Below are positions 18,701-27,439 of a DNA stretch of 64,000 nt, one piece after another. Position numbers and translations under genes: made by a program. The stretch spans positions 248,001 through 312,000 of the forward strand of contig NZ_JABRWP010000001.1 of the NCBI RefSeq assembly GCF_013249045.1, written 5' to 3'. Below the pieces are notes generated by a model that was given only the letters and a program-made list of their open reading frames with translations, did not search any database and was not told the DNA's origin. The stretch comes from Winogradskyella eckloniae (lineage in GTDB: Bacteria; Bacteroidota; Bacteroidia; Flavobacteriales; Flavobacteriaceae). Each line of letters opens with the position of its first letter. Within the stretch, counting starts at the first letter, position 1.

Positions 18701-19243
18701 AGGGTGACAATATGCAGGGTTTGCTCCTGTGATGAAAAAGCAATCTGCCAATTCAATATCTTCGTAAGAAATAGGTACGGAGTCTTCTCCGAATGCTTTT
18801 TTATATCCAACAACTGCAGAACTCATACACAATCTAGAGTTAGTGTCAATGTTATTGGTGCCTAAGAATCCTTTGGTTAGTTTGTTAGCAATATAGTATT
18901 CTTCTGTAAGGCATTGACCAGATACGTAAAAACCTACACTATCGGGTCCGTATTTGTTAATGATAGATTTAAAAACTCCAGCAGCTCTATTAAGTGCGCT
19001 GTCCCAAGATACACGCTCGTAAGGATGTGAGCGACTCCATCGCATTTGTGGGTATAATAGTCTATCTGAAGTATCTTTTGCAACGTAGTGAAGGTTCATG
19101 CCTTTAGAGCATAACATCCCTTTGTTTACTGGATGTTCTTTGTCACCTTCTACAGTGATGTTGTCGTTAATATCTTTTTTAACAATGATTCCACAACCAA
19201 CTCCACAATATGAACACGTGGTTTTTATTTGTTTTTGCTGCAC
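15722..19243 (-). CDS. nasA: Assimilatory nitrate reductase: NasA molybdoenzyme fused to an FAD/NAD(P)H oxidoreductase and a BFD-type [2Fe-2S] domain
   Basis: The 1173-residue fusion begins with the 4Fe-4S motif CSYCGVGCGI, followed by the bis-MGD molybdopterin oxidoreductase core (SRLCMSSAVVGYK; TGANPAYCHP; LTGQPNAMGGREVGGMANLL) and a molydopterin dinucleotide-binding domain to ~residue 700. A pyridine-nucleotide-disulfide-type FAD domain comes next (VVGAGAAAFRFVQNYR; TIVGGGLLGLELAAALK), resembling the N-terminus of NirB, and the C-terminus is a BFD-like cluster (CSCSQVG...CGSCKTEV). One polypeptide could pass electrons from NAD(P)H to nitrate in the cytoplasm. A perfect TACGTAT-N2-ATACGTA palindrome lies 119 bp upstream. 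Confidence 0.92.
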   Translation of the reverse strand: MQQKQIKTTCSYCGVGCGIIVKKDINDNITVEGDKEHPVNKGMLCSKGMNLHYVAKDTSDRLLYPQMRWSRSHPYERVSWDSALNRAAGVFKSIINKYGPDSVGFYVSGQCLTEEYYIANKLTKGFLGTNNIDTNSRLCMSSAVVGYKKAFGEDSVPISYEDIELADCFFITGANPAYCHPILFRRLEMHKENNPDVKIIVVDPRKTDTANSADLHLQIIPGTDIVLNNAIGRRLIERKKIDKNFIKNHTEDFEKYKKHVQSTSLKKAAHICGITVDEIKKAASMIGNATGFISMWTMGLNQSAIGTYKNFSLINLSLITGQIGKPGSGPFSLTGQPNAMGGREVGGMANLLAVHKDLLNEKDRNDVADFWNVDKISPNPGLTATEMFDALESGKMKAIWIICTNPMVSMPNSHRIEKALKNAKFVVVQDISKNADTVDYADLVLPAAAWLEKEGTMTNSERRISYLPKALEAPGEARPDVEILCDFANRMDFRGFNYNSTSEIYQEYCAMTKGSNIDISHLNYSRLKNEGTFQWPVPTSGHKGTPRLFEDKKFYTPSQKAIFNIPATTKNTSDYPNVEFPLILTTGRIRDQWHTMTKTGKVSRLKTHYSSPVLEINNADAYVNKIKDGDVVEVKSENGVVRVRAKLTNNVRLGVVFLPMHWGKQLQSDLNRANNLTNTLIDPISKEPDFKYTRVSVSKYKKQEEKIIVVGAGAAAFRFVQNYRDHNEDDKISVFSKEDNPFYNRVLLPEYVTEELTWEQLQKIKDLELEKLKIDLFGNTFIVDIDKENKIAIDNKGNKHTYDKLILATGSRAFVPNDVQLDLPGRFTLRSKTDADRFKSYLNATQLPVNEQHVTIVGGGLLGLELAAALKHKNINITIIQRGSRLMERQLDQLSSKLLAMHVQELGIQVYFSNEVSTVFNDEDTDELGVTLKSGKAFKSNAIVYAIGTRPNIEIAKSSGIACGRGIKVNQHLQSSDPNIFAIGEIAEFNKTLLGITSAAEEQAAILANFILGDISSIYKGSVAMNILKFSDLDLCSIGNISVPENDPSYEEIIFTDMSKRYYKKCIVKDDLLVGAVLVGDKNEFAEFKGLIESKVELSNKRDTLLRGASNDKPVLGKLICSCSQVGDGNLAEAITNGCTNFTDLCKQTGAGLGCGSCKTEVREILNAQKELA

Positions 19244-19361
19244 GAGACTTAATTTTTAATGAGAACTTATCTATTAAATGCGTTCTGTTGATAAAATTCA
19301 ATAGTGACACGTATTATCGTAGTTGTAAGTGGTGTCTTAATTGAGTTTATATTTATAAAAA

Positions 19362-19377
19362 TACGTATTTATACGTA
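19362..19377. promoter_or_regulatory. Nitrate-island palindrome upstream of nasA (TACGTAT-TT-ATACGTA)
   Basis: This is a perfect 7-2-7 inverted repeat between nasA and the response regulator gene. The same element recurs with one or few changes before nirB, narK and nrtA. Its geometry fits both NarL-type (7-2-7) and CRP/FNR-type (5-6-5) operators, and both kinds of regulator are encoded in the island. Confidence 0.65.
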
Positions 19378-19495
19378 ATTTTTTATTAAAAACTAGGTAT
19401 TTTAAATCGAATTATTAATATGTTAATGAGGACATGATTTTTTAGGGATACAATAAAAAAAGTGCTTATTAATTTATTAAATGAAGACTTTGGGC

Positions 19496-20158
19496 TTATT
19501 CGAAATTAAATTCTGCCGCTTTATTAGAGAGTTCAATGAGGTTCTTTACTTTTAATTTTTTCATGAGGTTAAACCGATGCACTTCTGCAGTTCGTTTACT
19601 TACATCTAGTTCCGAAGCAATGTCTTTATTACTGTTTCCTTTTAATACAAGTTTAAGAATTTGTTTTTCTCTTTTGGTTAATTGGTAAGGATTCTCATCT
19701 AGCTTCGTTTTAGAAGCTTCAGATTTGATGGTTTTATTGGTAAGATTGTTAATGATAATTGCAGAGATGTCACCAGTAAAATATTTACCGCCAGAAGCGA
19801 TGTTGTGCAAAGCTTTTAAAAATTCTTCTTTACTTGCTCCTTTTAATAAATAGCCGTCTGCTCCTGCTTCAATAGCATTGAGAACATATTCTTCGGAGTC
19901 GTGCATGGAAAGGACCAGAGTTTTTATATCTGGATAATTCTTTTTGACTTCTTTTACAACTTCAATACCATTCATTAACGGCATTCGTATATCAACAATA
20001 AGTAAATTAGGTTTTTGTTTTTTTAAGATATCTAAAGCTTCGAGTCCATTGGAAGCTTCATCTATGACCGTAACGCCTTTTTCTTCTTCTAAAAGGGCCT
20101 TAATTCCATCTCTTACAAGGACATGATCATCAACAAGAACTATATTTAGGCTATTCAT
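19496..20158 (-). CDS. NarL-family response regulator
   Basis: The 220-residue protein has an N-terminal receiver (VLVDDHVLVRDGIKALL; phospho-acceptor Asp in LLIVDIRMP; KGASKEE) and a C-terminal LuxR-type HTH (LTKREKQILKLVLKGNSNKDIASELDVSKRTAEVHRFNLMKKL). It lies 57 bp after its cognate kinase gene, with which it forms a NarX/NarL-like pair. Being set between nirBD and nasA, it probably activates these genes when nitrate or nitrite is present; the 7-2-7 palindromes are its most natural targets. Confidence 0.93.
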   Translation of the reverse strand: MNSLNIVLVDDHVLVRDGIKALLEEEKGVTVIDEASNGLEALDILKKQKPNLLIVDIRMPLMNGIEVVKEVKKNYPDIKTLVLSMHDSEEYVLNAIEAGADGYLLKGASKEEFLKALHNIASGGKYFTGDISAIIINNLTNKTIKSEASKTKLDENPYQLTKREKQILKLVLKGNSNKDIASELDVSKRTAEVHRFNLMKKLKVKNLIELSNKAAEFNFE

Positions 20159-20170
20159 TACTACGTAGTA
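20159..20170. promoter_or_regulatory. 12-bp perfect palindrome directly before the response regulator start
   Basis: TACTACGTAGTA abuts the start codon of the response regulator gene. It shares the ACGTA core with the nitrate-island boxes but lacks their 7-2-7 form. It may be an autoregulatory half-site or an RNA hairpin that limits translation. Confidence 0.3.
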
Positions 20171-20215
20171 TTTTGAATATCAAAAATAGAATTTTTAAGT
20201 AATTTTACCTAATTT

Positions 20216-22027
20216 TTATATGGGTATGTTTAAGGTAATCCGTGTGCCGTTTTCTGGAGACGAGTCTACAAAAAACCGTCCATTAATATAGGATATACGT
20301 TCTTTCATAAACATCATTCCCATACCACCAGATTCTTTCGATTTATTTTTATTGTTGTTAATATCAAACCCAACACCATTGTCATCTATGGTAATGCTTA
20401 GTATATTTTGGCTATGTGATAACGTTACAATGATATGACTGGATTGTGCGTATTTAATAGCGTTATTAATAGCTTCTTGGGTTATTCTGTAAATATTTAT
20501 TTCTACTAATGAGTCTAAGCGTTGATCAAAGTCGGTTTTGTTGTAGAATTCAATTTTTTTATTTGTAAACTTATTGAGTTCTTGTGTTAGTTTGGTTAAC
20601 GCAGGTATTATTCCGTAGTCACCCAATTCTGGTGGAGCAAGGTTAAATGTAGCTGTTCTAACACCTTGGATAATGTTAGATGATAATTCTTTAAGATATT
20701 CAACTTTTACATTTGTTTTTTCTACTTCTTTAGGGTTAATGCTCTCTAAGTTAAACTTTAAGCCTGTGAGCATTTGCCCTATACCATCATGTATATCTTT
20801 AGCAATTCTATTTTGTTCTTTTTCTTGGTTTTCAATTATCTTACTAGCGATTATTTTTTGTTGGTTCATTTTCTCCTCGTAACGTTCATTAGAAAGTTTT
20901 TCGACTTCTAACTGTGCACTTTTTCTTTTAGTAATATCTGAGGAAATTATTAAAAATTCGGATTTTTCATTAATTCCATAAAACGGAATAATATACATTT
21001 CTAACCAAATACTAGTGTTGTCTTTTTTGGTTGCTTTTACTTCACCTTGCCATCCTAGTTTACTGTGTTGCGCTAGAAGATTGTCAATAACTTCTTGTTC
21101 GCGTTGGTGTATGGATAGTACTTCAGAAAATTTTAAGCCCTCTTTAAAATGTGGTATTTTAAAAAGTTTAGAAAATTTATCTCCAATATGTATAATGGAA
21201 CCATTAGAATTTATTCTAGCAAATAAAAGAGTTTGGTCCATGACCTCGTTTAATTTACGAAGTTCTTTAACTGAATTCTCATTTTTCTCTCGTAGAATAT
21301 CAGCATCACGAGCAATTTTTAGAGCAGCTGTTTCGGATTTTAATAGACGTTTTATTGTAGTTTTTACAAACTTAGCAGAAGGCCAAAAAATAAAAATAAA
21401 TTCTGCTAACAAAACGGTTAGTGATATGAGCATTAATAATAGTTCTAAATTGCGTAAGCGTTCTACTTTTGCATTAGCTTCAATATTATATTGGTTGACA
21501 ATTTTATCCATTAGTTGAAGAAATTTACCTTCGTTTTCTTCAACTATTTTAGTTTGATTTTTTAATAAATTGGAAGCGGTTTTCGGATGGGATTCTATGC
21601 TTTTAATTACTGTGTTTGCTGCGGTAAGAATAGATTGATAATATGGTGAAATGGTCTTAAACATTAATACGATGGTTTCGCTATTTTCACCAGGAAGTTT
21701 TATGCTATCATTACCATTTTGAAGGCCAATATGTGATGTTTTCCATAAATTTAGGGTAACTTTTAATTGGTTTTTTAAGTCAATTTTATGTTGCGTATTA
21801 CTTTGAGTAGAGATTAATAGCATCTCTTTGGTAATTTTTTGACTTAACATGCGTTGTCTACCAGCAACATTGATTACGGTAGAATCACTTTGTTGGTCAT
21901 CTAAATAAATTCTTACAAAAAGCTGACTAATGATGACAGAAATTGCTATTGCGCTGAGGGCAAAAATGTATAATCGTTTAAGTTTATTAAACGTACGGTT
22001 GTCTAATGAGCTTACATTAGCTGTCAT
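20216..22027 (-). CDS. NarX-like nitrate/nitrite sensor histidine kinase (PilJ-type sensor, PAS, HisKA_3)
   Basis: The 603-residue kinase has a transmembrane helix (~17-37), a periplasmic PilJ/NarX-like helical sensor whose P-box-like segment VINVAGRQRMLSQKI resembles the nitrate-binding P-box of NarX and NarQ, a second transmembrane helix (~195-215), a coiled linker, a PAS domain (~260-370) and a HisKA_3 module (phospho-acceptor His in AKDIHDGIGQ). The ATPase has NAIKYAQ, DDNGVGF and GGMGMMFMKERI. It is encoded immediately upstream of its NarL-family partner and downstream of the nitrite reductase genes. Confidence 0.9.
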   Translation of the reverse strand: MTANVSSLDNRTFNKLKRLYIFALSAIAISVIISQLFVRIYLDDQQSDSTVINVAGRQRMLSQKITKEMLLISTQSNTQHKIDLKNQLKVTLNLWKTSHIGLQNGNDSIKLPGENSETIVLMFKTISPYYQSILTAANTVIKSIESHPKTASNLLKNQTKIVEENEGKFLQLMDKIVNQYNIEANAKVERLRNLELLLMLISLTVLLAEFIFIFWPSAKFVKTTIKRLLKSETAALKIARDADILREKNENSVKELRKLNEVMDQTLLFARINSNGSIIHIGDKFSKLFKIPHFKEGLKFSEVLSIHQREQEVIDNLLAQHSKLGWQGEVKATKKDNTSIWLEMYIIPFYGINEKSEFLIISSDITKRKSAQLEVEKLSNERYEEKMNQQKIIASKIIENQEKEQNRIAKDIHDGIGQMLTGLKFNLESINPKEVEKTNVKVEYLKELSSNIIQGVRTATFNLAPPELGDYGIIPALTKLTQELNKFTNKKIEFYNKTDFDQRLDSLVEINIYRITQEAINNAIKYAQSSHIIVTLSHSQNILSITIDDNGVGFDINNNKNKSKESGGMGMMFMKERISYINGRFFVDSSPENGTRITLNIPI

Positions 22028-22037
22028 TGTTGTGTTT

Positions 22038-22619
22038 TTATTCTAAAGCCTTTGTTACAAGTGCTAATGCACGAGGTGATAATTGTAACTTTAAGGCTGT
22101 TTCTTGACCTTTAGGAGACATTTTTTTCCATGTTTTTTGAAGAATGTCTATAATTTTTTCGTCAGTGTGTTTTGCTATAAAATCATCTAGATAATAATCC
22201 AAAAAAACAACACAAGCAACGTCTTCTAAAGTTTGGGTATCTGCATCTTTTTTTAAGCGTTTTTTTGTAATTAAAAATGACACACGATCGATGAATTCTT
22301 TTGAATAACCAACCTCTTCTAAAATCTTTTCTGTAACGTCTGCATGCATTTTTTTAAGATCGTTTCTCCAATTAAAATACCCTATTTTATCCATTGGATA
22401 AGCTTTTCGTTGAATAGCCCAACGACATATGTGTTGTGCTCTTACGGCAATTTTAAGTTCTTCAGACGCATTTGGCTTTAAGTCCAAAAGCTTAGTTGTC
22501 ATTCGTTGAGAATATAGGAGTTCTTTGGGAAATTCAGTAGTTTCAAATACTACGGTATTTGGATCTTCAGAATTTTTTTGGTCTATAATTGCAATGGCTT
22601 GGTTAAATTTGGTTTTCAA
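22038..22619 (-). CDS. DUF4202-family protein
   Basis: The 193-residue soluble protein has the opening FNQAIAIIDQKNSEDPN and the segment HICRWAIQRKAYPMDKIGYFNWRNDLKKMHADV typical of DUF4202. These His, Cys and Asp residues hint at a metal-binding HD-like helical fold, but no activity is established. It lies between nirD and the nitrate-sensor kinase in one transcription unit, and members of this family are commonly found beside nitrite reductase genes. A role in nitrite or sulfur assimilation is likely; the reaction is unknown. Confidence 0.8.
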   Translation of the reverse strand: MKTKFNQAIAIIDQKNSEDPNTVVFETTEFPKELLYSQRMTTKLLDLKPNASEELKIAVRAQHICRWAIQRKAYPMDKIGYFNWRNDLKKMHADVTEKILEEVGYSKEFIDRVSFLITKKRLKKDADTQTLEDVACVVFLDYYLDDFIAKHTDEKIIDILQKTWKKMSPKGQETALKLQLSPRALALVTKALE

Positions 22620-22649
22620 AATTAAAGTGTTTAAAAGTATTTTCTAAAT

Positions 22650-23027
22650 CTATTCAGAAAATCCAATATACACAATGTTATTTTCAATTTTCACAGGGTA
22701 AGTTGCTATAGCTTCTAAATTACCATTAAGGTTTTCTCCTGTTTTTAAAGAGAATGTTTTTTTGTGCATTGGACAAGCTACTTTAGGAATGCCTCCTTGA
22801 TCTCCTATCATTCCGCGAGACAATACCATTTCTAATTTATGAGGACAAAGGTTTTGACAGGCGTACCATGTTTGGGTTCTATTAAAGTTAAATACTGCAA
22901 TTTGCTTGTCTTTGTATTTTACACAAGCTCCTCCATCTACAGGGAAATCACTAACTAAAGCTGCTTTAAACCAAACTTTTACATTGTCTAATTCTGTGGT
23001 TGTATATTTATTTAGAATGTCTTCCAT
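22650..23027 (-). CDS. nirD: Nitrite reductase small subunit NirD (Rieske-type)
   Basis: The 125-residue protein is a Rieske-fold subunit of NADH-dependent nitrite reductase. It keeps a full set of cluster ligands, CPH (in NLCPHKLEM) and CPMH (in VACPMHKKTF), the CxH...CxxH pattern for a [2Fe-2S] centre; in E. coli NirD these ligands are lost. It starts 19 bp after nirB on the same strand. Confidence 0.92.
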   Translation of the reverse strand: MEDILNKYTTTELDNVKVWFKAALVSDFPVDGGACVKYKDKQIAVFNFNRTQTWYACQNLCPHKLEMVLSRGMIGDQGGIPKVACPMHKKTFSLKTGENLNGNLEAIATYPVKIENNIVYIGFSE

Positions 23028-23046
23028 AATGTTTTAGGTTTTATTT

Positions 23047-25566
23047 TTACTTCCAAGGTTCAGGCATTTTTTGATCGCGCATTGGCACAAACACCAGGTT
23101 GTCATCTTCCTCCTCACTATTGACAAAGTGGTTAAAACGTTTCATCATTTCTGGGTCATTAACGGCCTGTGTCCATTCGCATTCAAACTTATTGACTAGG
23201 GTTTGCATTTCATTTTCTAGATCGTCTACAATACCTAATTTATCTTCAATAATAACGTCTTTTAGGTAGTCTAATCCGCCTTCTAATCGTTCTTGCCAAG
23301 CGGCTGTTCTTTGTAGAGGTTTTGCGGTTCTCATGTAGAACATAAGATATCTGTCTAGATATTTTATTACGGTTTCATTGTCTATTTGTTCTGCAAATAA
23401 TTCTGCGTGTCTTGGCGTTGCTCCTCCATTGCCTCCTAGGTAGAGATTCCAACCTCCTTCAACAGCAATTAGTCCAAAATCTTTTCCGCGTGCTTCTGCA
23501 CATTCTCTAATACATCCGGAGACACCACCTTTAATTTTGTGTGGCGCACGTATGCCACGATATCGGTTTTCTAGTTCAATACCGAATGAAACACTTTCGT
23601 CCATGCCGTAACGACACCAAGTTGATCCAACGCATGTTTTTACGGTACGTAGCGATTTACCATAGGCATGACCACTTTCAAATCCATGACTAATAAGTTC
23701 TTTCCATATTAATGGTAATTGTTGTAGTGTTGCTCCAAATAAATCTATTCGTACACCACCAGTGACTTTAGTGTATAAATCATATTTTTTAGCAATTTTT
23801 CCTAGAGCAATAAGTTTGTCTGGAGTAATCTCTCCTCCTGGAACTCTAGGTACTACCGAATAGGTTCCGTTACGCTGAATGTTTGCTAAAAACCTATCAT
23901 TAGAGTCTTGTATAGCATACTCTTTGTTGGCAGTATCTGCATTAATAGAAGCCATTAATGATGCCACTAATGGTTTGCATAGTTCACAACCGTGACCACC
24001 ATTGCCATGGTTGTCTATCACTTCGTTAAATGTAGTATAGCCTTTTACTTGAATGATTTTGTAAAGGTCTTGCCTGCTTAAATCAAAGTGTTCGCAAACC
24101 CCTTCTTTAACTTCAATGCCTAATGCTTTTAAAGTTGCGTTAGTGAGGTCTGTAACCATAGGTTTACAGCCACCACATCCAGTACCAGCTTTTGTGCAAC
24201 TTATAACACCTGTAACATCTGTGGCTTCTCCGTTTTCTATGGTACTACATATTTGGCCTTTAGTGACGCTTTCACAAGAACAGACTTGTGCTTCATCTGG
24301 CAAATCAGTAACATCGCCAAAGGAGGCTCCACCTTCACTGGCAGGAAGTATGAGCTGCGCTGGGTCTTCAGGAATTGCCATGCCATTTAAGTAAATTTGA
24401 TGCAGCATATTGTAGTCTGTAGCATCACCAACTAAAATACCACCAAGAAGTGATTTTCCATCAAGACTTACGTTGATGCGTTTGTATAAATGTTGTGTTT
24501 TGTTTTCAAATATGATAGAATGTCCTTTTGATGCAGGCATAAAAGGTTCGCCAAAACTAGCAACATCGACACCAATTAGTTTTAGCTTTGTAGACATGTC
24601 TATCTCGTCTGACATTAAAGATTCTGTTTGGCCTAAAATCTGATTGGCAGCAACATCTGCCATGTCATATCCAGGTGCCACTAAGCCGTAAATCATATGG
24701 TTGTAGAGAGCTACTTCTCCTATAGCGTATATGTTTGGGTCTGAAGTTTGCATTTTGTTATTTACCACGATACCACCTCGTACGCCCATTTCTAAATCGC
24801 AAGTTCTACCTAATTCATCTCTAGGTCTAATACCTGCAGATATAATTAACATTTCTACATTTAGTACATCATCTTCGCCAAATTCCATACCTGTGATATA
24901 GCCATCGTTTCCTAAAATTTGATTAGTCGCTTTGCTTAAGTGAATATTTAAACCAATAGATTCTAGTTTTAATTGTAGCACCTGGCTGCTTCTAGAGTCT
25001 AATTGTCTTGGCATTAATTTTGGGGCAAATTCTACGATATGTGGTTCTAATCCCATATCCATAACGGCTTTTCCAGCTTCTAGGCCTAATAATCCGCCAC
25101 CAAGCACAGCTGCTCTTGCATTTGGGTTTTTCTTTTTTAGCTGTGAAGCGTAAGCAAGCATACCTTCTAAATCCTCAATGGTTCTATATACAAAAACTCC
25201 TTTTTTCTCTACGCCTTTTATTGGCGGAACAAAAGCTGAAGATCCTGTAGCTAAAACTAAGTAATCATAGGAATATACTTTTTCGTCAACACTTGTAATT
25301 GTTTTTTGGGTTCTGTGAATATCGGTAATACGTGTATGTGTAATTAATTCAATACCGTTATCTTCATACCATGATTTGGGTGCCATTTCTAAAGCTTTGG
25401 CATCCTGGTTTTCAAAAAATTCACTTAAATGAACACGATCGTAAGCAGGTCTTGGTTCTTCACCAAAAACAATAATTTTAAAATCGCTTTGGTTGTTTTT
25501 GGCTATAAATTTTTCGCAAAACTTGTAACCAACCATTCCATTTCCAATAACAATTATGGTTTTCAT
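23047..25566 (-). CDS. nirB: NADH-dependent nitrite reductase large subunit NirB
   Basis: NirB reduces nitrite to ammonium in the cytoplasm. The 839 residues contain an FAD/NAD module (VIGNGMVGYKFCEKF; AVLGGGLLGLEAGKA), a BFD-like [2Fe-2S] domain (~420-470; CSCESVTKGQI, GTGCGGCK), a second short cysteine segment (GHGCELCKPLV) and a sulfite/nitrite reductase domain with the siroheme-4Fe-4S cysteines in TCVGSTWCRYG and SGCIRECAEARG. Siroheme comes from the cobA and dehydrogenase genes at 9256-10645. It heads the operon nirB-nirD-DUF4202-kinase-regulator; two palindrome-like boxes precede it. Confidence 0.95.
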   Translation of the reverse strand: MKTIIVIGNGMVGYKFCEKFIAKNNQSDFKIIVFGEEPRPAYDRVHLSEFFENQDAKALEMAPKSWYEDNGIELITHTRITDIHRTQKTITSVDEKVYSYDYLVLATGSSAFVPPIKGVEKKGVFVYRTIEDLEGMLAYASQLKKKNPNARAAVLGGGLLGLEAGKAVMDMGLEPHIVEFAPKLMPRQLDSRSSQVLQLKLESIGLNIHLSKATNQILGNDGYITGMEFGEDDVLNVEMLIISAGIRPRDELGRTCDLEMGVRGGIVVNNKMQTSDPNIYAIGEVALYNHMIYGLVAPGYDMADVAANQILGQTESLMSDEIDMSTKLKLIGVDVASFGEPFMPASKGHSIIFENKTQHLYKRINVSLDGKSLLGGILVGDATDYNMLHQIYLNGMAIPEDPAQLILPASEGGASFGDVTDLPDEAQVCSCESVTKGQICSTIENGEATDVTGVISCTKAGTGCGGCKPMVTDLTNATLKALGIEVKEGVCEHFDLSRQDLYKIIQVKGYTTFNEVIDNHGNGGHGCELCKPLVASLMASINADTANKEYAIQDSNDRFLANIQRNGTYSVVPRVPGGEITPDKLIALGKIAKKYDLYTKVTGGVRIDLFGATLQQLPLIWKELISHGFESGHAYGKSLRTVKTCVGSTWCRYGMDESVSFGIELENRYRGIRAPHKIKGGVSGCIRECAEARGKDFGLIAVEGGWNLYLGGNGGATPRHAELFAEQIDNETVIKYLDRYLMFYMRTAKPLQRTAAWQERLEGGLDYLKDVIIEDKLGIVDDLENEMQTLVNKFECEWTQAVNDPEMMKRFNHFVNSEEEDDNLVFVPMRDQKMPEPWK

Positions 25567-25597
25567 AAAACTTAAATTTATATATTGAACTCAAAAA

Positions 25598-25613
25598 TAA
25601 GTATAAATACGTA
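25598..25613. promoter_or_regulatory. Nitrate-island palindrome proximal to nirB (TAAGTAT-AA-ATACGTA)
   Basis: It differs from the perfect nasA box at one base and lies 32 bp upstream of the nirB start in the 455-bp divergent gap. Confidence 0.6.
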
Positions 25614-25650
25614 ATAATTTAAATAAAGTACTTAAATAGTCTTGTTTGTG

Positions 25651-25666
25651 TACGTATTTTTGCGAA
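25651..25666. promoter_or_regulatory. Degenerate second box upstream of nirB (TACGTAT-TT-TTGCGAA)
   Basis: The left half is a perfect TACGTAT and the right half matches at 4 of 7 positions. It starts 53 bp from the neighbouring box, about five helical turns. The rest of this divergent gap (25667-25971) shows no other structure that I recognise. Confidence 0.35.
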
Positions 25667-25971
25667 TAATTAATTTATTCAACTTTTAAATTATAATATG
25701 AGAGTAAAAGGGGCTTTAAATTTTCAAAATTCACAGTCTGTGTAATTGAGTTGTGTTAACTCTGATTGTATAAAAATCAGTTTTGCTCTTTATTTAAAAG
25801 GGTTTCGCTATTTGATTGATTGTTGGTTTTAAAAAAATATCGTTGAGAAAAAGCAAAATGTGATACCAATAAAATTAAGTGCGCTTTATTGAATTATTGT
25901 GATTTAAGTGGTGGTCTTTTAGTCAATCACATAAAAACCAATCATAATACTTAGTTTTGTGATTATAAAAT

Positions 25972-25987
25972 TGCGTATAAATACGTA
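25972..25987. promoter_or_regulatory. Nitrate-island palindrome upstream of narK (TGCGTAT-AA-ATACGTA)
   Basis: It has one mismatch to the perfect nasA box and is centred about 42 bp upstream of the narK ATG. Confidence 0.6.
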
Positions 25988-26021
25988 GATTCATAAATTT
26001 GGTTGTTCAAAAGAAGAAATT

Positions 26022-27431
26022 ATGAATAATCTACAAAATGAAAAGGCTGAAAAATTAGCATTGTTTCAACTCAGTAATGTTTCGATTAAAACCTTTTGGA
26101 TTACTTCGATTGCATTTTTCTTATGCTTTTTTTCCTGGTTTGGTATTGTGCCATTCATGCCAGATGTCGTTAAAGACTTAAGTTTAACGCCTGGGCAGAA
26201 GTGGAATTCCATTATTTTGGCTGTGTCTGGAACTGTGTTTGCGCGTTTACTTATTGGTAAACTGTGTGATAAGTTTGGTCCAAGGTTGTGTTATACGTGG
26301 TTGTTGATTTTAGGTGCAATTCCTGTTATACTAATAGGATTTGTTCAGACGCCATTACAGTTTTTAATTTGTAGGCTCTTTATTGGTTTTATAGGGGCTT
26401 CATTTGTTATTACTCAAGTGCATACAACCCTTATGTTTTCTTCAAATATTGTAGGAACAGCGAATGCAACGTCTGCAGGTTGGGGAAATTTAGGTGGTGG
26501 CGCAAATCGTTTGGGTATGCCAATTATTGCGGCTGCTGTGGTAAGTTTTGGTATTGCAACTGAGGCAAATGCTTGGCGGTATTCTATGATTATTGCTGGG
26601 GTCATTTGTTTTATCATGGGAATTGTTTATTACGTCTTCACTAAAGATACACCTAACGGAAATTTTAAGGAGCTCAAAGCGCAAGGGATCATGCTTCAAA
26701 CCAAAAAGGATCAAGTTGGTTTTGCAGAAGTTTTAAAAGATTATAGAGTTTGGATTCTTTTTTTAGTTTACGCTGCAAGTTTTGGAATTGAATTAACAGT
26801 CTACGGAACAATGGATGATTATTTACAGAATACGTTTCAATTAAATAGAGCGACAGCTGGTAATATTGTTTTGTCGTTTGCATTAATGAATATTTTTGCC
26901 CGAACCTTGGGTGGAGCACTAGGCGATAAATTTGGAAAATTAAAAGGATTGCGCGGAAGAGTGCTGTTCTTGGTGTTGATCCTTTTTATTGAAGGTGTTG
27001 TGTTGTGTACTTTTTCTAGTATAACCTATTTGCCATTGGCTATTGTGTTTTTAATAGCTTTTAGTCTAAGTGTTCAAATGGCTGAAGGTGCAACGTTTTC
27101 TGTAGTGCCATTTATTAATAAGAAGGCGATAGGTTCTATATCTGGTATTGTTGGAGCTGGCGGAAATGTAGGCGCGTTTTTAGCTGCAATATTGCTTAAG
27201 TCAAAATCTTCTTTAGCTGAGGAACTTGCGATTTCGTCTAATATTGGACAGGCACAATCAGTTGTAGAAGCAGCTCAGGCGTCAGCATCTTCAGCGGCAG
27301 TGGCTGGTGGTTTTTTTGTGATTGGAATCGTTATTATTTGTACTGCGTTGTTGGCGTTAACGATTAAATTTTCTCACGAAGCAGAAAAGAATGTGGCCGC
27401 AGATGTTAATATAATACCTGTTTCAAATTAA
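26022..27431 (+). CDS. narK: Nitrate/nitrite MFS transporter NarK
   Basis: The 469-residue protein has about twelve transmembrane segments and the nitrate-porter signature SAGWGNLGGGANRLGMP, with the first MFS loop motif GKLCDKFGPRLCYT. It moves nitrate, and possibly nitrite, across the inner membrane. It is divergent from nirB and followed 8 bp later by an FNR-like regulator. The island also has an ABC transporter, so two uptake routes of different affinity are likely. Confidence 0.94.
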   Translation: MNNLQNEKAEKLALFQLSNVSIKTFWITSIAFFLCFFSWFGIVPFMPDVVKDLSLTPGQKWNSIILAVSGTVFARLLIGKLCDKFGPRLCYTWLLILGAIPVILIGFVQTPLQFLICRLFIGFIGASFVITQVHTTLMFSSNIVGTANATSAGWGNLGGGANRLGMPIIAAAVVSFGIATEANAWRYSMIIAGVICFIMGIVYYVFTKDTPNGNFKELKAQGIMLQTKKDQVGFAEVLKDYRVWILFLVYAASFGIELTVYGTMDDYLQNTFQLNRATAGNIVLSFALMNIFARTLGGALGDKFGKLKGLRGRVLFLVLILFIEGVVLCTFSSITYLPLAIVFLIAFSLSVQMAEGATFSVVPFINKKAIGSISGIVGAGGNVGAFLAAILLKSKSSLAEELAISSNIGQAQSVVEAAQASASSAAVAGGFFVIGIVIICTALLALTIKFSHEAEKNVAADVNIIPVSN

Positions 27432-27439
27432 ATAGTTTA

